Source of the DNA: Leifsonia aquatica
GTDB taxonomy: Bacteria > Actinomycetota > Actinomycetes > Actinomycetales > Microbacteriaceae
DNA: 64,000 nt
NCBI RefSeq assembly: GCF_014190775.1
Contig: NZ_JACHVP010000003.1
Location: 434,001-498,000, forward strand
Reading direction: 5' to 3'
Part shown: piece by piece, positions 1 to 7,914 of the stretch
Layout: the number at the start of each line of letters is the position of its first letter
How positions within the stretch are numbered: position 1 is the stretch's first letter
Made by a program: the position numbers and the translations under genes
Notes under the pieces: generated by a model
Database searches by the model: none
Told to the model about the DNA's origin: nothing
The model's input: the letters and a program-made list of their open reading frames with translations, nothing else

Positions 1-807
1 TCGCTCCGCGGGCGCTGGGCGGCCGTCTGGCGGGGCCGCTGGCGGCTCCTCGGGATGGCGCTGGTCGGCGTCGCGGGGACGCAGGTCCTGTACTTCTCGG
101 CCATCCAGCGCATCCCCGTGAGCACGGGCATCCTGATCGAGTACCTCGCTCCCGTGCTGCTCGTCGCGGTGGCGTGGGCCCGTACTCGCCGTGCGCCGCA
201 CGCGGTCGTGCTCGTCGGATCGGCCGTCGCCGTCATCGGACTCGTGCTGGTCGTGTCGCCCGGCGGCGCCGGTCGCCTGGATCCGCTCGGGATCGTGCTC
301 GCGACGGTCGCGATGATCGGATGCGCCGCCTTCTACGTGATCGCCGCCCGTCCGAGCGACGGCCTGCCACCGGTCGCGCTGGCGTCGGGCGGCCTGCTCG
401 TCGGGGGACTCGCCCTCGGCGCCGTCGGTGCGACCGGTCTGCTGCCCTTCACCGTGCGGTTCACGGACGTCGAGCTGTTCGGCCGGCCGACGGCCTGGTG
501 GGTGCCGCTCGCGGTGGTCGGCGTGCTCGCGACGGCAGTGGCCTACGCCTCCAGCATCACCGCCACCGAGCTGCTCGGCTCGCGCCTGGCCTCCTTCGTC
601 GGGTTGCTGGAGGTCGTGGCGGCGAGCCTCTACGCCTGGCTGCTCCTCGGAGAGCGTTTGAGTGTCCTGCAGCTCCTCGGCGGCGTGCTCATCCTCGGCG
701 GCATCGTCCTCGTCCGCGCGGACCGGGGCGCGGATCCGGAGGTCGTGGCGTCGGTGCCCGCGACAGAGGGCGCGACACGCCGACCTGACACCGCGACACG
801 CCGGTGA
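1..807 (+). CDS. EamA/DMT-family transporter, 3' part
   Basis: The reading frame is open from the first base, so the N-terminus lies outside the window. The visible 268 residues are mostly hydrophobic, with about seven membrane segments. They match the second half of a drug/metabolite transporter: the stretch with YFSAIQRIPVSTGILIEY, a central loop with short basic patches, and a final EamA repeat ending in LGERLSVLQLLGGVLILGG. Family members are inner-membrane exporters of amino acids, nucleosides or metabolites; the substrate cannot be read. The last ~30 residues form a hydrophilic, Arg/Thr-rich cytoplasmic tail. Family call is firm, substrate unknown. Confidence 0.85.
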   Translation, partial: SLRGRWAAVWRGRWRLLGMALVGVAGTQVLYFSAIQRIPVSTGILIEYLAPVLLVAVAWARTRRAPHAVVLVGSAVAVIGLVLVVSPGGAGRLDPLGIVLATVAMIGCAAFYVIAARPSDGLPPVALASGGLLVGGLALGAVGATGLLPFTVRFTDVELFGRPTAWWVPLAVVGVLATAVAYASSITATELLGSRLASFVGLLEVVAASLYAWLLLGERLSVLQLLGGVLILGGIVLVRADRGADPEVVASVPATEGATRRPDTATRR

Positions 808-878
808 GACTGCCGCCTCGGGCAGCGGAATGTCGGTGGTCCGCCGTAATCTCGGGGGAGAGCCAAAAAAAGTCGAAA

Positions 879-927
879 ACACTACATCTAGTGGAATGAC
901 AATCGTGTCATTCGGGTTATATAGTGG
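879..927 (+). promoter_or_regulatory. Tandem NrdR-like boxes before the 27-codon gene
   Basis: Bases 879-894 read ACACTACATCTAGTGG, containing the perfect CACTA/TAGTG inverted repeat (880-893). This closely matches the known NrdR box (acaCwAtATaTwGtgt), the operator of the ribonucleotide-reductase repressor. A second, weaker copy lies at 912-927: its right half, ATATAGTGG, fits and its left half does not. The boxes are 17 bp apart, about three helical turns centre to centre, as is usual for NrdR pairs. The second box overlaps the -10 element, which fits repression. NrdR binding is inferred from sequence only. Confidence 0.6.
894..925 (+). promoter_or_regulatory. Promoter with embedded palindrome GAATGACA-N4-TGTCATTC
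   Basis: A -35 ATGACA (896-901) and a -10 TATAGT (920-925) are 18 bp apart. The -35 lies in a perfect 8-bp inverted repeat (894-901 and 906-913) between the two NrdR-like boxes. This gives a leader of about 45 nt to the 27-codon gene. The palindrome may be a second operator. The stretch 808-876 upstream shows no other feature. Confidence 0.5.
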
Positions 928-976
928 GTGAACACCGTGCGAAGCGGTGAAAAACGAGACTTCAGGGGAGGCCATC

Positions 977-1060
977 ATGGACTACGAAAACGACAGCGTC
1001 GGCGGCTACGCGGTTCCCGTCGACCCGATGGACATGCTGCAGTGCGACAGCTGCCAGTAG
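977..1060 (+). CDS. 27-residue micropeptide ending in CxxC-Gln
   Basis: The frame starts at ATG with an excellent ribosome binding site (AGGGGAGG, 964-971), runs 27 codons and ends in TAG. The peptide is acidic at the N-terminus (MDYEND) and ends LQCDSCQ, with Cys23 and Cys26 forming a CxxC pair at the extreme C-terminus. There is no signal peptide or membrane segment. The unit is self-contained: NrdR-like boxes and promoter upstream, perfect terminator downstream. The CxxC tail recalls the redox-active C-terminal tails of ribonucleotide reductase large subunits. Two readings fit: a dedicated thiol peptide, or the relic of an in-frame deletion of a reductase gene. Function is unknown; that it is expressed is an inference from its signals. 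Confidence 0.65.
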   Translation: MDYENDSVGGYAVPVDPMDMLQCDSCQ

Positions 1061-1075
1061 GCGCCGACCACACGT

Positions 1076-1114
1076 AAAGAGAACCCCGGCCAGGTGGCCG
1101 GGGTTCTCTTTTTT
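1076..1114 (+). terminator. Strong intrinsic terminator
   Basis: A perfect 16-bp stem (1076-1091 with 1096-1111) and a 4-nt loop AGGT precede a T-run ending at 1114. It lies 15 bases after the micropeptide stop and insulates that gene from the dehydratase/murB operon. It is the best rho-independent terminator seen in the window. Confidence 0.95.
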
Positions 1115-1136
1115 CGTCTCCCCGTAGAATCGACGG

Positions 1137-1583
1137 GTGCCAGTGAATCCAGCTCTTCAGGGCCGCGCGTTCCCGCCGACCGCCCCGTACCTCGTGGGCC
1201 GGGAGAAGGTGCGCGAGTTCGCCCGCGCCGTGTTCGCGACCGACCCCGCCTCCTTCGACCTCGACGCGGCGCGCGCCGCCGGCCACGCCGACCTCGTCGC
1301 GCCCCCCACCTTCTCCATCGTCGTGCAGCAGCTCTCGCTCGACCAGCTGCTCGCCGACCCGGAGGCCGACATCGACTTCAGCCGCGTCGTCCACGGCGAC
1401 CAGCGGTTCACCTTCACGCGCCCGGTCATCGCCGGCGACGAACTCACCGGCACGCTCACCGTCACCGCGGTGAAATCACTCGGCGCCCACTCGATGGTGA
1501 CCGCCGAGACCGTGATCGTCGACGCGGCCGGCGAGCACGTCGTGACCTCCACCTCCACTCTGGTCGTTCGAGGGGACGAGTGA
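1137..1583 (+). CDS. MaoC-like dehydratase subunit, N-terminal type (FAS1_DH/HadA-like)
   Basis: The 148-residue protein has the hot-dog fold pattern of the MaoC-like N-terminal family: an early GR.F.P.APYLVGREKVREFA block, a VAPPTFSIV motif and a closing strand with STSTLVVR. It lacks the catalytic Asp-His motif, which the partner gene carries. In mycobacteria HadA pairs with HadB or HadC as a (3R)-hydroxyacyl-ACP dehydratase, and a heterodimeric enoyl hydratase is inferred here. GTG is the start because it is the first in-frame start after the terminator and gives the family's usual length. The stop overlaps the next start (TGATG), so the pair is translationally coupled. Confidence 0.85.
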   Translation: MPVNPALQGRAFPPTAPYLVGREKVREFARAVFATDPASFDLDAARAAGHADLVAPPTFSIVVQQLSLDQLLADPEADIDFSRVVHGDQRFTFTRPVIAGDELTGTLTVTAVKSLGAHSMVTAETVIVDAAGEHVVTSTSTLVVRGDE

Positions 1584-2023
1584 TGACCCAGCTGACCTCC
1601 GCGCAGCCCGACTTCGACACGCTGACCGTCGGCGACGTGGTCGCCGAGCGCAGCTACGAGCTGACTCGCGACTCCCTCGTCCGCTACGCCGGCGCCTCGG
1701 GAGACTTCAACTCCATCCACTACCGCGACGACATCGCGACCTCCGTCGGCCTGCCCGGCGTGATCGCGCACGGGATGCTGACCATGGGTCTCTCGGTGCA
1801 GCCGGTCGTCGACTGGGCAGGCGACCCGGCGCGCGTCGCCGACTACCAGGTGCGCTTCACCCGGCCGATCCTGGTGGACCCGGTCACCGGCGCGACCGTC
1901 TCGGTCACGGCGAAGATCGGCCAGCTCGACGCGGAGGCCCGCGTCGCCCGTGTCGACCTCACCACGACGTTCAACGGCGAGACCGTGCTCGGCAAGGCGC
2001 AGGTGCGGGTCTCCCTGGCATGA
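1583..2023 (+). CDS. MaoC family dehydratase, catalytic subunit (HadB-like)
   Basis: The 146-residue protein carries the hydratase-2 signature: YAGASGDFNSIHYRDD, with the catalytic Asp and His, followed by GLPGVIAHGMLTMGL. This is the active half of a two-subunit (R)-specific hydratase/dehydratase with the upstream gene. It overlaps that gene by one base and murB by four (ATGA), so the three form one operon. Placing a fatty-acyl dehydratase before murB is common in actinobacteria. The substrate chain length is not readable. Confidence 0.88.
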   Translation: MTQLTSAQPDFDTLTVGDVVAERSYELTRDSLVRYAGASGDFNSIHYRDDIATSVGLPGVIAHGMLTMGLSVQPVVDWAGDPARVADYQVRFTRPILVDPVTGATVSVTAKIGQLDAEARVARVDLTTTFNGETVLGKAQVRVSLA

Positions 2024-3174
2024 CCGACGCCCAGCCGCCCGCCGCGCCAACCGCACTCGCCGACCTCACCACGATGCGGGTCGGCGGCGTGCCCGCGCGC
2101 CTCGTCGCCCCGGCCGACCGCGACGCGCTCGTCGCCACGGCGCTCGAGGTGTGGGGGAGCGGCGACGACTGGCTGCTCCTCGGCGGCGGCTCGAACACCA
2201 TCGCCGGCGACGATGGCTTCGACGGAACGGTCATCCGCATCGTCACCCGCGGCGTCGAGCGCCTGGAGGCACCCGACGGCCGCGTGCGCCTGCGCGTGCA
2301 GGCGGGCGAGCCGTGGGACGACCTGGTGGCCCTCACCGTGCGCAACGGCTGGGCGGGCATCGAGGCGCTGTCCGGAATCCCCGGATCGACCGGCGCCGCC
2401 CCCGTGCAGAACATCGGCGCCTACGGCCAGGAGCTCGAATCGGCTCTGCTCGGCATCGAGTTCCTCGACTACCGCACCGGCGAGGTGACGACGCTCACGA
2501 AGGCGGAGCTCGGCCTCGGCTACCGGATGTCGGCCCTCAAGGGCGGCCTGGCGGGCATCGTGCTCTCGGTCGACCTCGAACTCGCGGACAACACGGTTCC
2601 CGGCGGTGTCGGCGCACCGCTCAGCGCCCCGGTGGGATACGCGCAGCTCGCGGATGCCCTCGGCGTCGTGATCGGCGCCCGCGTCCCGATCGCGGAACTG
2701 CGTCGCTCCGTGCTCGCGCTGCGCTCGTCGAAGGGGATGGTCCTCGATCCGGACGACCCCGACTCGGTCAGCGCCGGCAGCTTCTTCACGAATCCGATCG
2801 TGTCCGAGAACTTCGCGCGGTCGCTGCCCCGCGACGCTCCGCGCTGGCCGGTGACCCCGCCGGAGCCGGACGCCGTGCTCGGCCTGGAGCCCGACGGGGT
2901 GCACCCCCTCGACGTGCCGCCGCTCCCCGACGGCCCGTACGACGTGAAGCTCTCGGCCGCGTGGCTCATCGAGCAGGCGGGCATCCGTCGCGGCTATGGG
3001 CTCCCGGGCTCGGCGGCAGGACTGTCCTCCAAGCACACGCTCGCGATCGTGAACCGTGGAGGCGCATCGGCGCAGGACGTCGTGCAGCTGGCGTCGTTCA
3101 TCCAGGCCCGCGTGCAGTCGGAGTTCGGTGTGCTGCTGCGGCCGGAGCCGGTGCTCGTCGGCGTCGTGCTGTAG
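2020..3174 (+). CDS. murB: UDP-N-acetylmuramate dehydrogenase MurB
   Basis: The 384-residue flavoenzyme reduces UDP-GlcNAc-enolpyruvate to UDP-MurNAc in peptidoglycan synthesis, using NADPH. The N-terminal LTTMRVGGVPARL start, the FAD-binding LLLGGGSNTI and SGIPGSTGAAPVQNIGAYGQE motifs, and the catalytic SAGSFFTNPIVS (Ser as proton donor) are all present. The C-terminal AAWLIEQAG.RRGYG and FGVLLRPEPVLVG blocks complete a full-length enzyme. The start ATG overlaps the dehydratase stop. The protein is somewhat longer than the Escherichia coli form, as is usual for actinobacteria. Confidence 0.97.
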   Translation: MTDAQPPAAPTALADLTTMRVGGVPARLVAPADRDALVATALEVWGSGDDWLLLGGGSNTIAGDDGFDGTVIRIVTRGVERLEAPDGRVRLRVQAGEPWDDLVALTVRNGWAGIEALSGIPGSTGAAPVQNIGAYGQELESALLGIEFLDYRTGEVTTLTKAELGLGYRMSALKGGLAGIVLSVDLELADNTVPGGVGAPLSAPVGYAQLADALGVVIGARVPIAELRRSVLALRSSKGMVLDPDDPDSVSAGSFFTNPIVSENFARSLPRDAPRWPVTPPEPDAVLGLEPDGVHPLDVPPLPDGPYDVKLSAAWLIEQAGIRRGYGLPGSAAGLSSKHTLAIVNRGGASAQDVVQLASFIQARVQSEFGVLLRPEPVLVGVVL

Positions 3175-3273
3175 GCGACCGCCCGGCTTTCTCTGAGAAC
3201 TCTCACACGCACGGAACCTAGGCTGACGGCAGCACGGCGCACCCGCACAGCCGTCGACCGAAGGGGCACGACC

Positions 3274-3981
3274 ATGGGATTCCTCGACCGCCTTCTCGGA
3301 CGCGAAGAGCCGCGTCCCGCCGGCCAGCAGTATCCGGCCGCGCCGGTGCCTCAGCAGGCGCCCGCTCCGCAGCAGCGCAGCGACGACGAGATCGCCGTCG
3401 AGCGCTACCGGTACCTGCTGCGCACCGCGCCGCCCGAGACCATCGAGCAGGTGCACGAAGAGGCGTTCACGAAGCTGACGCCCGAGCAGCGCCGCCTGCT
3501 CTTCCAGCAGCTCAGCGAGAACGCCCCGGCCGGCGAGCAGCCGCGCGGCGACGACCCGCGCTCGCTCGCGCAGTCCGCCACGCGCTCCGAGCTGCGTCAG
3601 CCCGGGACCCTCGAGCGCTCGCTCGGGGGCCGAGCGGGCGGCGGCGGCATGGGCTTCGGTGGGATGTTCGCGAGCTCCCTCCTCGGAAGCGTCGCCGGCT
3701 ACGTCATCGGTTCCGCCCTGGTCGGCGCGTTCCTCCCGTCGCCGGCCGACAGCCAGGCGGGTGCGGACAACGGTGACGGCGGCGACAACGGTGGAGACGG
3801 CGGCTCCGGCGACGGCGGCTCCGGCGATGCCGGCACGACCGACGCGGCCGGTGCAGACGCGGGCGGCGCCGACATGGGCGGCGCCGACGCAGGCAGCTGG
3901 GGTGACAGCGGCGGTGGCTGGGGTGACTTCGGCGGCGGTGACTTCGGAGGCGGCGATTTCGGCGGCGGCGACTTCATCTAG
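3274..3981 (+). CDS. Gly/Asp-rich membrane-associated hypothetical protein
   Basis: The 235-residue protein begins MGFLDRLLGREE, then has a Pro/Gln/Ala-rich linker and a conserved-looking helical block (about 45-85; DDEIAVERYRYLLRTAP, EQRRLLFQQLSE). One predicted membrane segment follows (about 130-155; FGGMFASSLLGSVAGYVIG). The tail is low-complexity Gly/Asp ending in GGGDF repeats. At DNA level the end is a tandem 15-bp repeat. I do not recognise a function. A clear Shine-Dalgarno (AAGGGG) precedes the ATG. It stands alone, with the convergent helicase gene 33 bp downstream. Confidence 0.75.
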   Translation: MGFLDRLLGREEPRPAGQQYPAAPVPQQAPAPQQRSDDEIAVERYRYLLRTAPPETIEQVHEEAFTKLTPEQRRLLFQQLSENAPAGEQPRGDDPRSLAQSATRSELRQPGTLERSLGGRAGGGGMGFGGMFASSLLGSVAGYVIGSALVGAFLPSPADSQAGADNGDGGDNGGDGGSGDGGSGDAGTTDAAGADAGGADMGGADAGSWGDSGGGWGDFGGGDFGGGDFGGGDFI

Positions 3982-4013
3982 TCGTCTTCATCTCGTCCTC
4001 GGCACCCCGACCC

Positions 4014-6110
4014 TCACCCCCTCAGCGCCGCCGCGAACGGGAGCACGGCCGAGGCACCCGCGTCCAGCAGGGCGCGCCCGGCGACGGTGATCGTCCAGCG
4101 GCTGTCGACGAGGTCGTCAACGAGGAGGACGGGGCGCCCGTTCGGCACGTCGAGACCCTCGGCGCCGAAGCGATCCCACACGGCGGCCAGCCGGAACGCG
4201 CTGTTGCCGCCCGGGTCGCCGGTCGGACCTCCTCCGCGAAGCGCGAGCGAGCCGAGGAACGGTAGCCGTCCGACGTCGGCCAGACCGCGCGCGAGCGACT
4301 CGACGAACACCGGGCGTCGTCGTGACGGCATCGCGACGACGGCGGCGGGCCGCTCGGCCCAGTCCCAATCCGCCAGGACCCGGATGCAGGCGGCGAGCAG
4401 CTCGGGAGGGCACGGCGCGTCCGGAGCTTGAGGAGAGAGCACCTCACGAAGGCGGTTGCCCCAGCCCAGGTCGGTGAGCCGGGCGAGGGCCCGGCCGGAC
4501 TGGAGCTGCTCGGCAGGGGCGATCTTGCCGCGCACGGACACGCCCAGCCGGTCCGCGCCGGTCGGCCAGAGCTTGCGCGGCTCGACCTCCACTCCCACCC
4601 GATCGAGCATTGCCGAGACCGACCCGGAGGCCTCCGCGGCGATGGCGCTCGGATACCAGGCGCCTGCACAGTTGTCGCATCGGCCGCACGGTGCCGCTGC
4701 CGGGTCGTCGAGGGCCTCCTGCAGGAACTGCATGCGGCACATCCCGGTGCGCTCGTACTCGAGCATCGACTGCTGTTCCGCTTCACGTGCTGCGGCGATC
4801 CGCTCGTACCGGTCGCGATCGTAGACCCAGGGCTGCCCCGTCGACACCCAGCCGCCGGACACTCGGCGGACGGCGCCGTCCACATCCAGGACCTTGAGGA
4901 GCAGCTCCAGCGTCGACGCCTTGAGGTCGACCCGGCTCTCGAGCACGCGGGTCGACTGCGTCTCCTGTGAGAGGGCGTCGAGGACGGCCGCCGCCTTCTC
5001 CTCCGACGGCATGGAGGCGGTCGCGAAGTACTGCCAGATGGCGCGGTCCTCCGGGCCCGGCAGCAGCAGGACGTCGGCATTCTCTGTCGCGCGCCCGGCG
5101 CGACCGACCTGCTGGTAGTACGCGACGGGCGACGACGGCGCCCCCAGGTGGACCACGAAGCCCAGGTCGGGCTTGTCGAAGCCCATGCCGAGAGCGCTCG
5201 TGGCGACGAGCACCTTCACCTCGTTGCGCTTGAGCCGCCCCTCCAGATCCTCACGCTCGGCGGTGTCGGTCTGCCCGGTGTACGCGTGCGCCTCGAACCC
5301 CGCCTTCCGCAGCACGCGGGCTGTGTCCTCCGCGGCCGCGATCGTCAGCGTGTAGACGATGCCGCTGCCCGGGAGCGCATCGAGGTTGCTCGCCAGCCAC
5401 GCGAGCCGCGACGTCGCGTCCTCCAGGGTCAGCACGCCGAGGCGCAGGGACCGCCGTGCGAGCGGTCCGCGGATCGTCAGTACCTCCGCGTGCCCACTGC
5501 CCTCGCCCATCTGCTCGGCGACGTCGGCGACGACGCGCTCATTGGCCGTCGCGGTCGTCGCCAGCACGGGCACGCCATCCGGAAGAGACGCGATCAGGTC
5601 GCGCAGGCGGCGGTAGTCCGGCCGGAAGTCGTGACCCCAGTCCGAGATGCAGTGCGCCTCATCGATCACGAGGAGGCCGCTGCGCGCGATCAGGTCGGGG
5701 AGGTGCTGGTCGCGGAAGTCGGGATTGTTGAGCCGCTCCGGGGAGACCAGGAGCACATCCACCGAGTCCTCGCGCAGCCGCGCGGACACGTCGTCCCACT
5801 CGTGGCGGTTGGCCGAGTTGATGGTGACGGCGCGCACTCCCGCGCGTTCGGCGGCGGAGACCTGGTCGCGCATGAGCGCGAGCAGCGGCGAGACCAGGAT
5901 GGTCGGCCCGGCACCGCGCTGCCGGAGCAGCATGGTCGCCACGAAGTAGACGGCCGACTTGCCCCACCCGGTGCGCTGCACGACCAGCGCCCGTCGCTGC
6001 TCGTCGACGAGGGCAGCGATCGCCTCGTACTGCCCCGAGTGGAAGTCGGCGTCCTCCCGCCCGACGAGGGCGCGGAGGCTGGTGACGGCGAGGTCTCTGG
6101 TGGTGCTCAT
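4014..6110 (-). CDS. RecQ-family ATP-dependent DNA helicase with PRTase-like tail
   Basis: The 698-residue protein has SF2 helicase motifs: Gln motif region HSGQYEAI (25-32), Walker A QRTGWGKS (45-52), DEAH box (150-153), the RecQ-type CISDWGHDFRPDYRRL, and motif VI QQVGRAGR. A zinc-binding Cys cluster follows (GMCRM...CGRCDNC), then a RecQ C-terminal region. HRDC is absent. The last ~45 residues contain VLLVDDLVDSRWTITVAG, a phosphoribosyltransferase PRPP-loop pattern, so this is a RecQ-PRTase fusion. It should unwind 3'-5' during recombination or repair; what the PRTase part does is unknown. The start was placed at ATG 6110 because the upstream in-frame extension looks non-coding. Confidence 0.9.
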   Translation of the reverse strand: MSTTRDLAVTSLRALVGREDADFHSGQYEAIAALVDEQRRALVVQRTGWGKSAVYFVATMLLRQRGAGPTILVSPLLALMRDQVSAAERAGVRAVTINSANRHEWDDVSARLREDSVDVLLVSPERLNNPDFRDQHLPDLIARSGLLVIDEAHCISDWGHDFRPDYRRLRDLIASLPDGVPVLATTATANERVVADVAEQMGEGSGHAEVLTIRGPLARRSLRLGVLTLEDATSRLAWLASNLDALPGSGIVYTLTIAAAEDTARVLRKAGFEAHAYTGQTDTAEREDLEGRLKRNEVKVLVATSALGMGFDKPDLGFVVHLGAPSSPVAYYQQVGRAGRATENADVLLLPGPEDRAIWQYFATASMPSEEKAAAVLDALSQETQSTRVLESRVDLKASTLELLLKVLDVDGAVRRVSGGWVSTGQPWVYDRDRYERIAAAREAEQQSMLEYERTGMCRMQFLQEALDDPAAAPCGRCDNCAGAWYPSAIAAEASGSVSAMLDRVGVEVEPRKLWPTGADRLGVSVRGKIAPAEQLQSGRALARLTDLGWGNRLREVLSPQAPDAPCPPELLAACIRVLADWDWAERPAAVVAMPSRRRPVFVESLARGLADVGRLPFLGSLALRGGGPTGDPGGNSAFRLAAVWDRFGAEGLDVPNGRPVLLVDDLVDSRWTITVAGRALLDAGASAVLPFAAALRG

Positions 6111-6219
6111 GCAGCCATCGTTCCAGAGGGGGCCGACGCCCGATCGCCCCGGGTGCTGATCCGTGGACAAGTCCCAGGCCCGGCCGGCTGTGCAGAACCC
6201 TCTGCCACGGCAGCGCCGA

Positions 6220-7032
6220 TCAGCCGTCCTTGCGGATCCACCGGAACGTCAGCCGGCAGGCGATGAGCCCGGCGACCAGCCAGATCAGCAGGACCACGGC
6301 CATCCAGCCCAGCTGCCAGCTCCCGCTCGGCTCCTGCGACTCGAACGACGCGGGCAGGAACACGCTCCGCATCCCCTGCGCGATCCATTTCAGCGGGAAC
6401 ACGCTCGCGATGTTCTGCAGCCAGACGGGGAGGAGGTTGAACGCGAGGTAGACGCCCGAGATGAACTGCAGCACCAGCACGATCGGGATGATGACGGCCG
6501 TCGCACTCTTGCCCGTGCGGGGCACCGCCGACAAGGCGATCCCGAGCACCGCCGACGTCACGATCCCGAGCAGGTAGATCCAGATGAAGCGCAGCCACGC
6601 CTCGGGGTCGGTCGGCAGTTCGACGCCGAACGCCAATCGGGCGACCAGCAGCAGGAGCACGATCTGAAGGGCGCTCGTGACGATGACCTGGCCCATCTTG
6701 CCGATGAAGTACGAGACCACCGGCAGGGGTGTCCCGCCCAGACGCTTGAGCGTCCCGTTGCTCTTCTCGACGGCGATGTCGACGGCGAGGTTCTGGACGC
6801 CGCTGAGCAGGATGCCCGCGGCGATCATGCCGGGCAGGTAGTAGGCGGCCTGCGTGATGCCGCCCGAGCCGTCGGGCGCCGCTCCGACCTTCCCCAGCCC
6901 CTGGAACGCGACCGAGAAGATCCCGAGCATGACCACCGGGAAGAGGAAGGTGAAGAAGATCGTGTCGCCCTGCCGGAAGTAGGTGAGGGTCTCGTAGCGG
7001 GCACGGGCGATGCCGAGCGGGATGGTCGTCAT
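6220..7032 (-). CDS. ABC-2 type transporter permease
   Basis: The 270-residue integral membrane protein has six predicted segments and the ABC-2 layout: N-terminal cytoplasmic stretch, YYLPGMIAAGILLSGVQ, then AVEKSNGTLKRLGGTPLP, the loop expected to contact the ATPase. It overlaps the upstream ATPase gene by four bases (ATGA), so the two are one exporter. Substrate unknown; family members export drugs, antibiotics or polysaccharides. Confidence 0.92.
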   Translation of the reverse strand: MTTIPLGIARARYETLTYFRQGDTIFFTFLFPVVMLGIFSVAFQGLGKVGAAPDGSGGITQAAYYLPGMIAAGILLSGVQNLAVDIAVEKSNGTLKRLGGTPLPVVSYFIGKMGQVIVTSALQIVLLLLVARLAFGVELPTDPEAWLRFIWIYLLGIVTSAVLGIALSAVPRTGKSATAVIIPIVLVLQFISGVYLAFNLLPVWLQNIASVFPLKWIAQGMRSVFLPASFESQEPSGSWQLGWMAVVLLIWLVAGLIACRLTFRWIRKDG

Positions 7033-7907
7033 GCGATCGCCTCCTGCTCCGCGGCCCCCGCCTCGCGCACGAGCTCGAGATAGATGTCCTCCAGGCTCGG
7101 CCGGATCACCTCGAGGTCGCGCGGTTCGCCGCCGAGCTCCGCGGTGATCCGGGAGACGAGTGCGCCCGGCTCATCGGTGCGTCGCCGCTGGAGGGCGCCG
7201 CCGCCGTCGCGCCAGCTGACGATCGGGATGCGCGCATCCGCGCCGCCGATCTCGTCGACGGCGCCGATGTCGATCAGGGTGCCGCGCGCGATCACCGCGA
7301 CCCGGTCGCTCAGTTGGGCGGCCTCATCGAGGTAGTGGGTGGTGAGGAGGATGGTCGTGCCCTCGGGCTTGAGGTCCCTGATCAGATCCCAGAACTGGTG
7401 GCGCGCCTCCGGGTCGAAGCCGGTGGTCGGCTCGTCGAGGAAGAGCAGCTCCGGCCGGCCGATCACACCGAGCGCGACGTCGAGCCGGCGCCGCTGGCCG
7501 CCCGACAGATTGCGGATGCGCGTCTTCGCCTTGTCGGTGAGGCCGACCGCCGCGATGAGTTCGTCGACGTCGCGACGCTGAGGGTAGAAGCGCGAGAAGT
7601 GCACGAGCTGCTCGCGCACCGTCACGTCGGCGGCTTCGATGCCCGACTGCAGCACGATCCCGAGCCGGGCCTTCCACTCCGTGCCGCCGTGCTGCGGGTC
7701 GACCCCCAGCACCTCGGCCGTGCCGCCGCTGCGGTCGCGGTAGCCCTCGAGGATCTCGATCGTCGTGCTCTTTCCTGCACCGTTCGGGCCGAGGAGGGCG
7801 AACGTCTCGCCCTCCTCGATGTCGAAGTCGACTCCGCGCAGCGCCTCGAACGCGCCGTACGTCTTGCGGAGGTCGCGGACCGAGACCGCAGCGCGGTGGG
7901 GAGTCAT
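7029..7907 (-). CDS. ABC-2 transporter ATP-binding protein (DrrA-like)
   Basis: The 292-residue ATPase shows Walker A GPNGAGKST, signature LSGGQRRRLDVAL, Walker B ELLFLDEPTTGFDP and an H-loop in LLTTHYLDEA. The C-terminal ~80 residues, ending SLEDIYLELV, match the DrrA-type extension that contacts the partner permease. The start at 7907 gives the usual RAAVSVRDLRKTYG opening. It pairs with the following permease and lies downstream of the PspC locus on the same strand. A multidrug or antibiotic exporter is likely but not provable. Confidence 0.93.
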   Translation of the reverse strand: MTPHRAAVSVRDLRKTYGAFEALRGVDFDIEEGETFALLGPNGAGKSTTIEILEGYRDRSGGTAEVLGVDPQHGGTEWKARLGIVLQSGIEAADVTVREQLVHFSRFYPQRRDVDELIAAVGLTDKAKTRIRNLSGGQRRRLDVALGVIGRPELLFLDEPTTGFDPEARHQFWDLIRDLKPEGTTILLTTHYLDEAAQLSDRVAVIARGTLIDIGAVDEIGGADARIPIVSWRDGGGALQRRRTDEPGALVSRITAELGGEPRDLEVIRPSLEDIYLELVREAGAAEQEAIA

Positions 7908-7914
7908 GCCCCCA

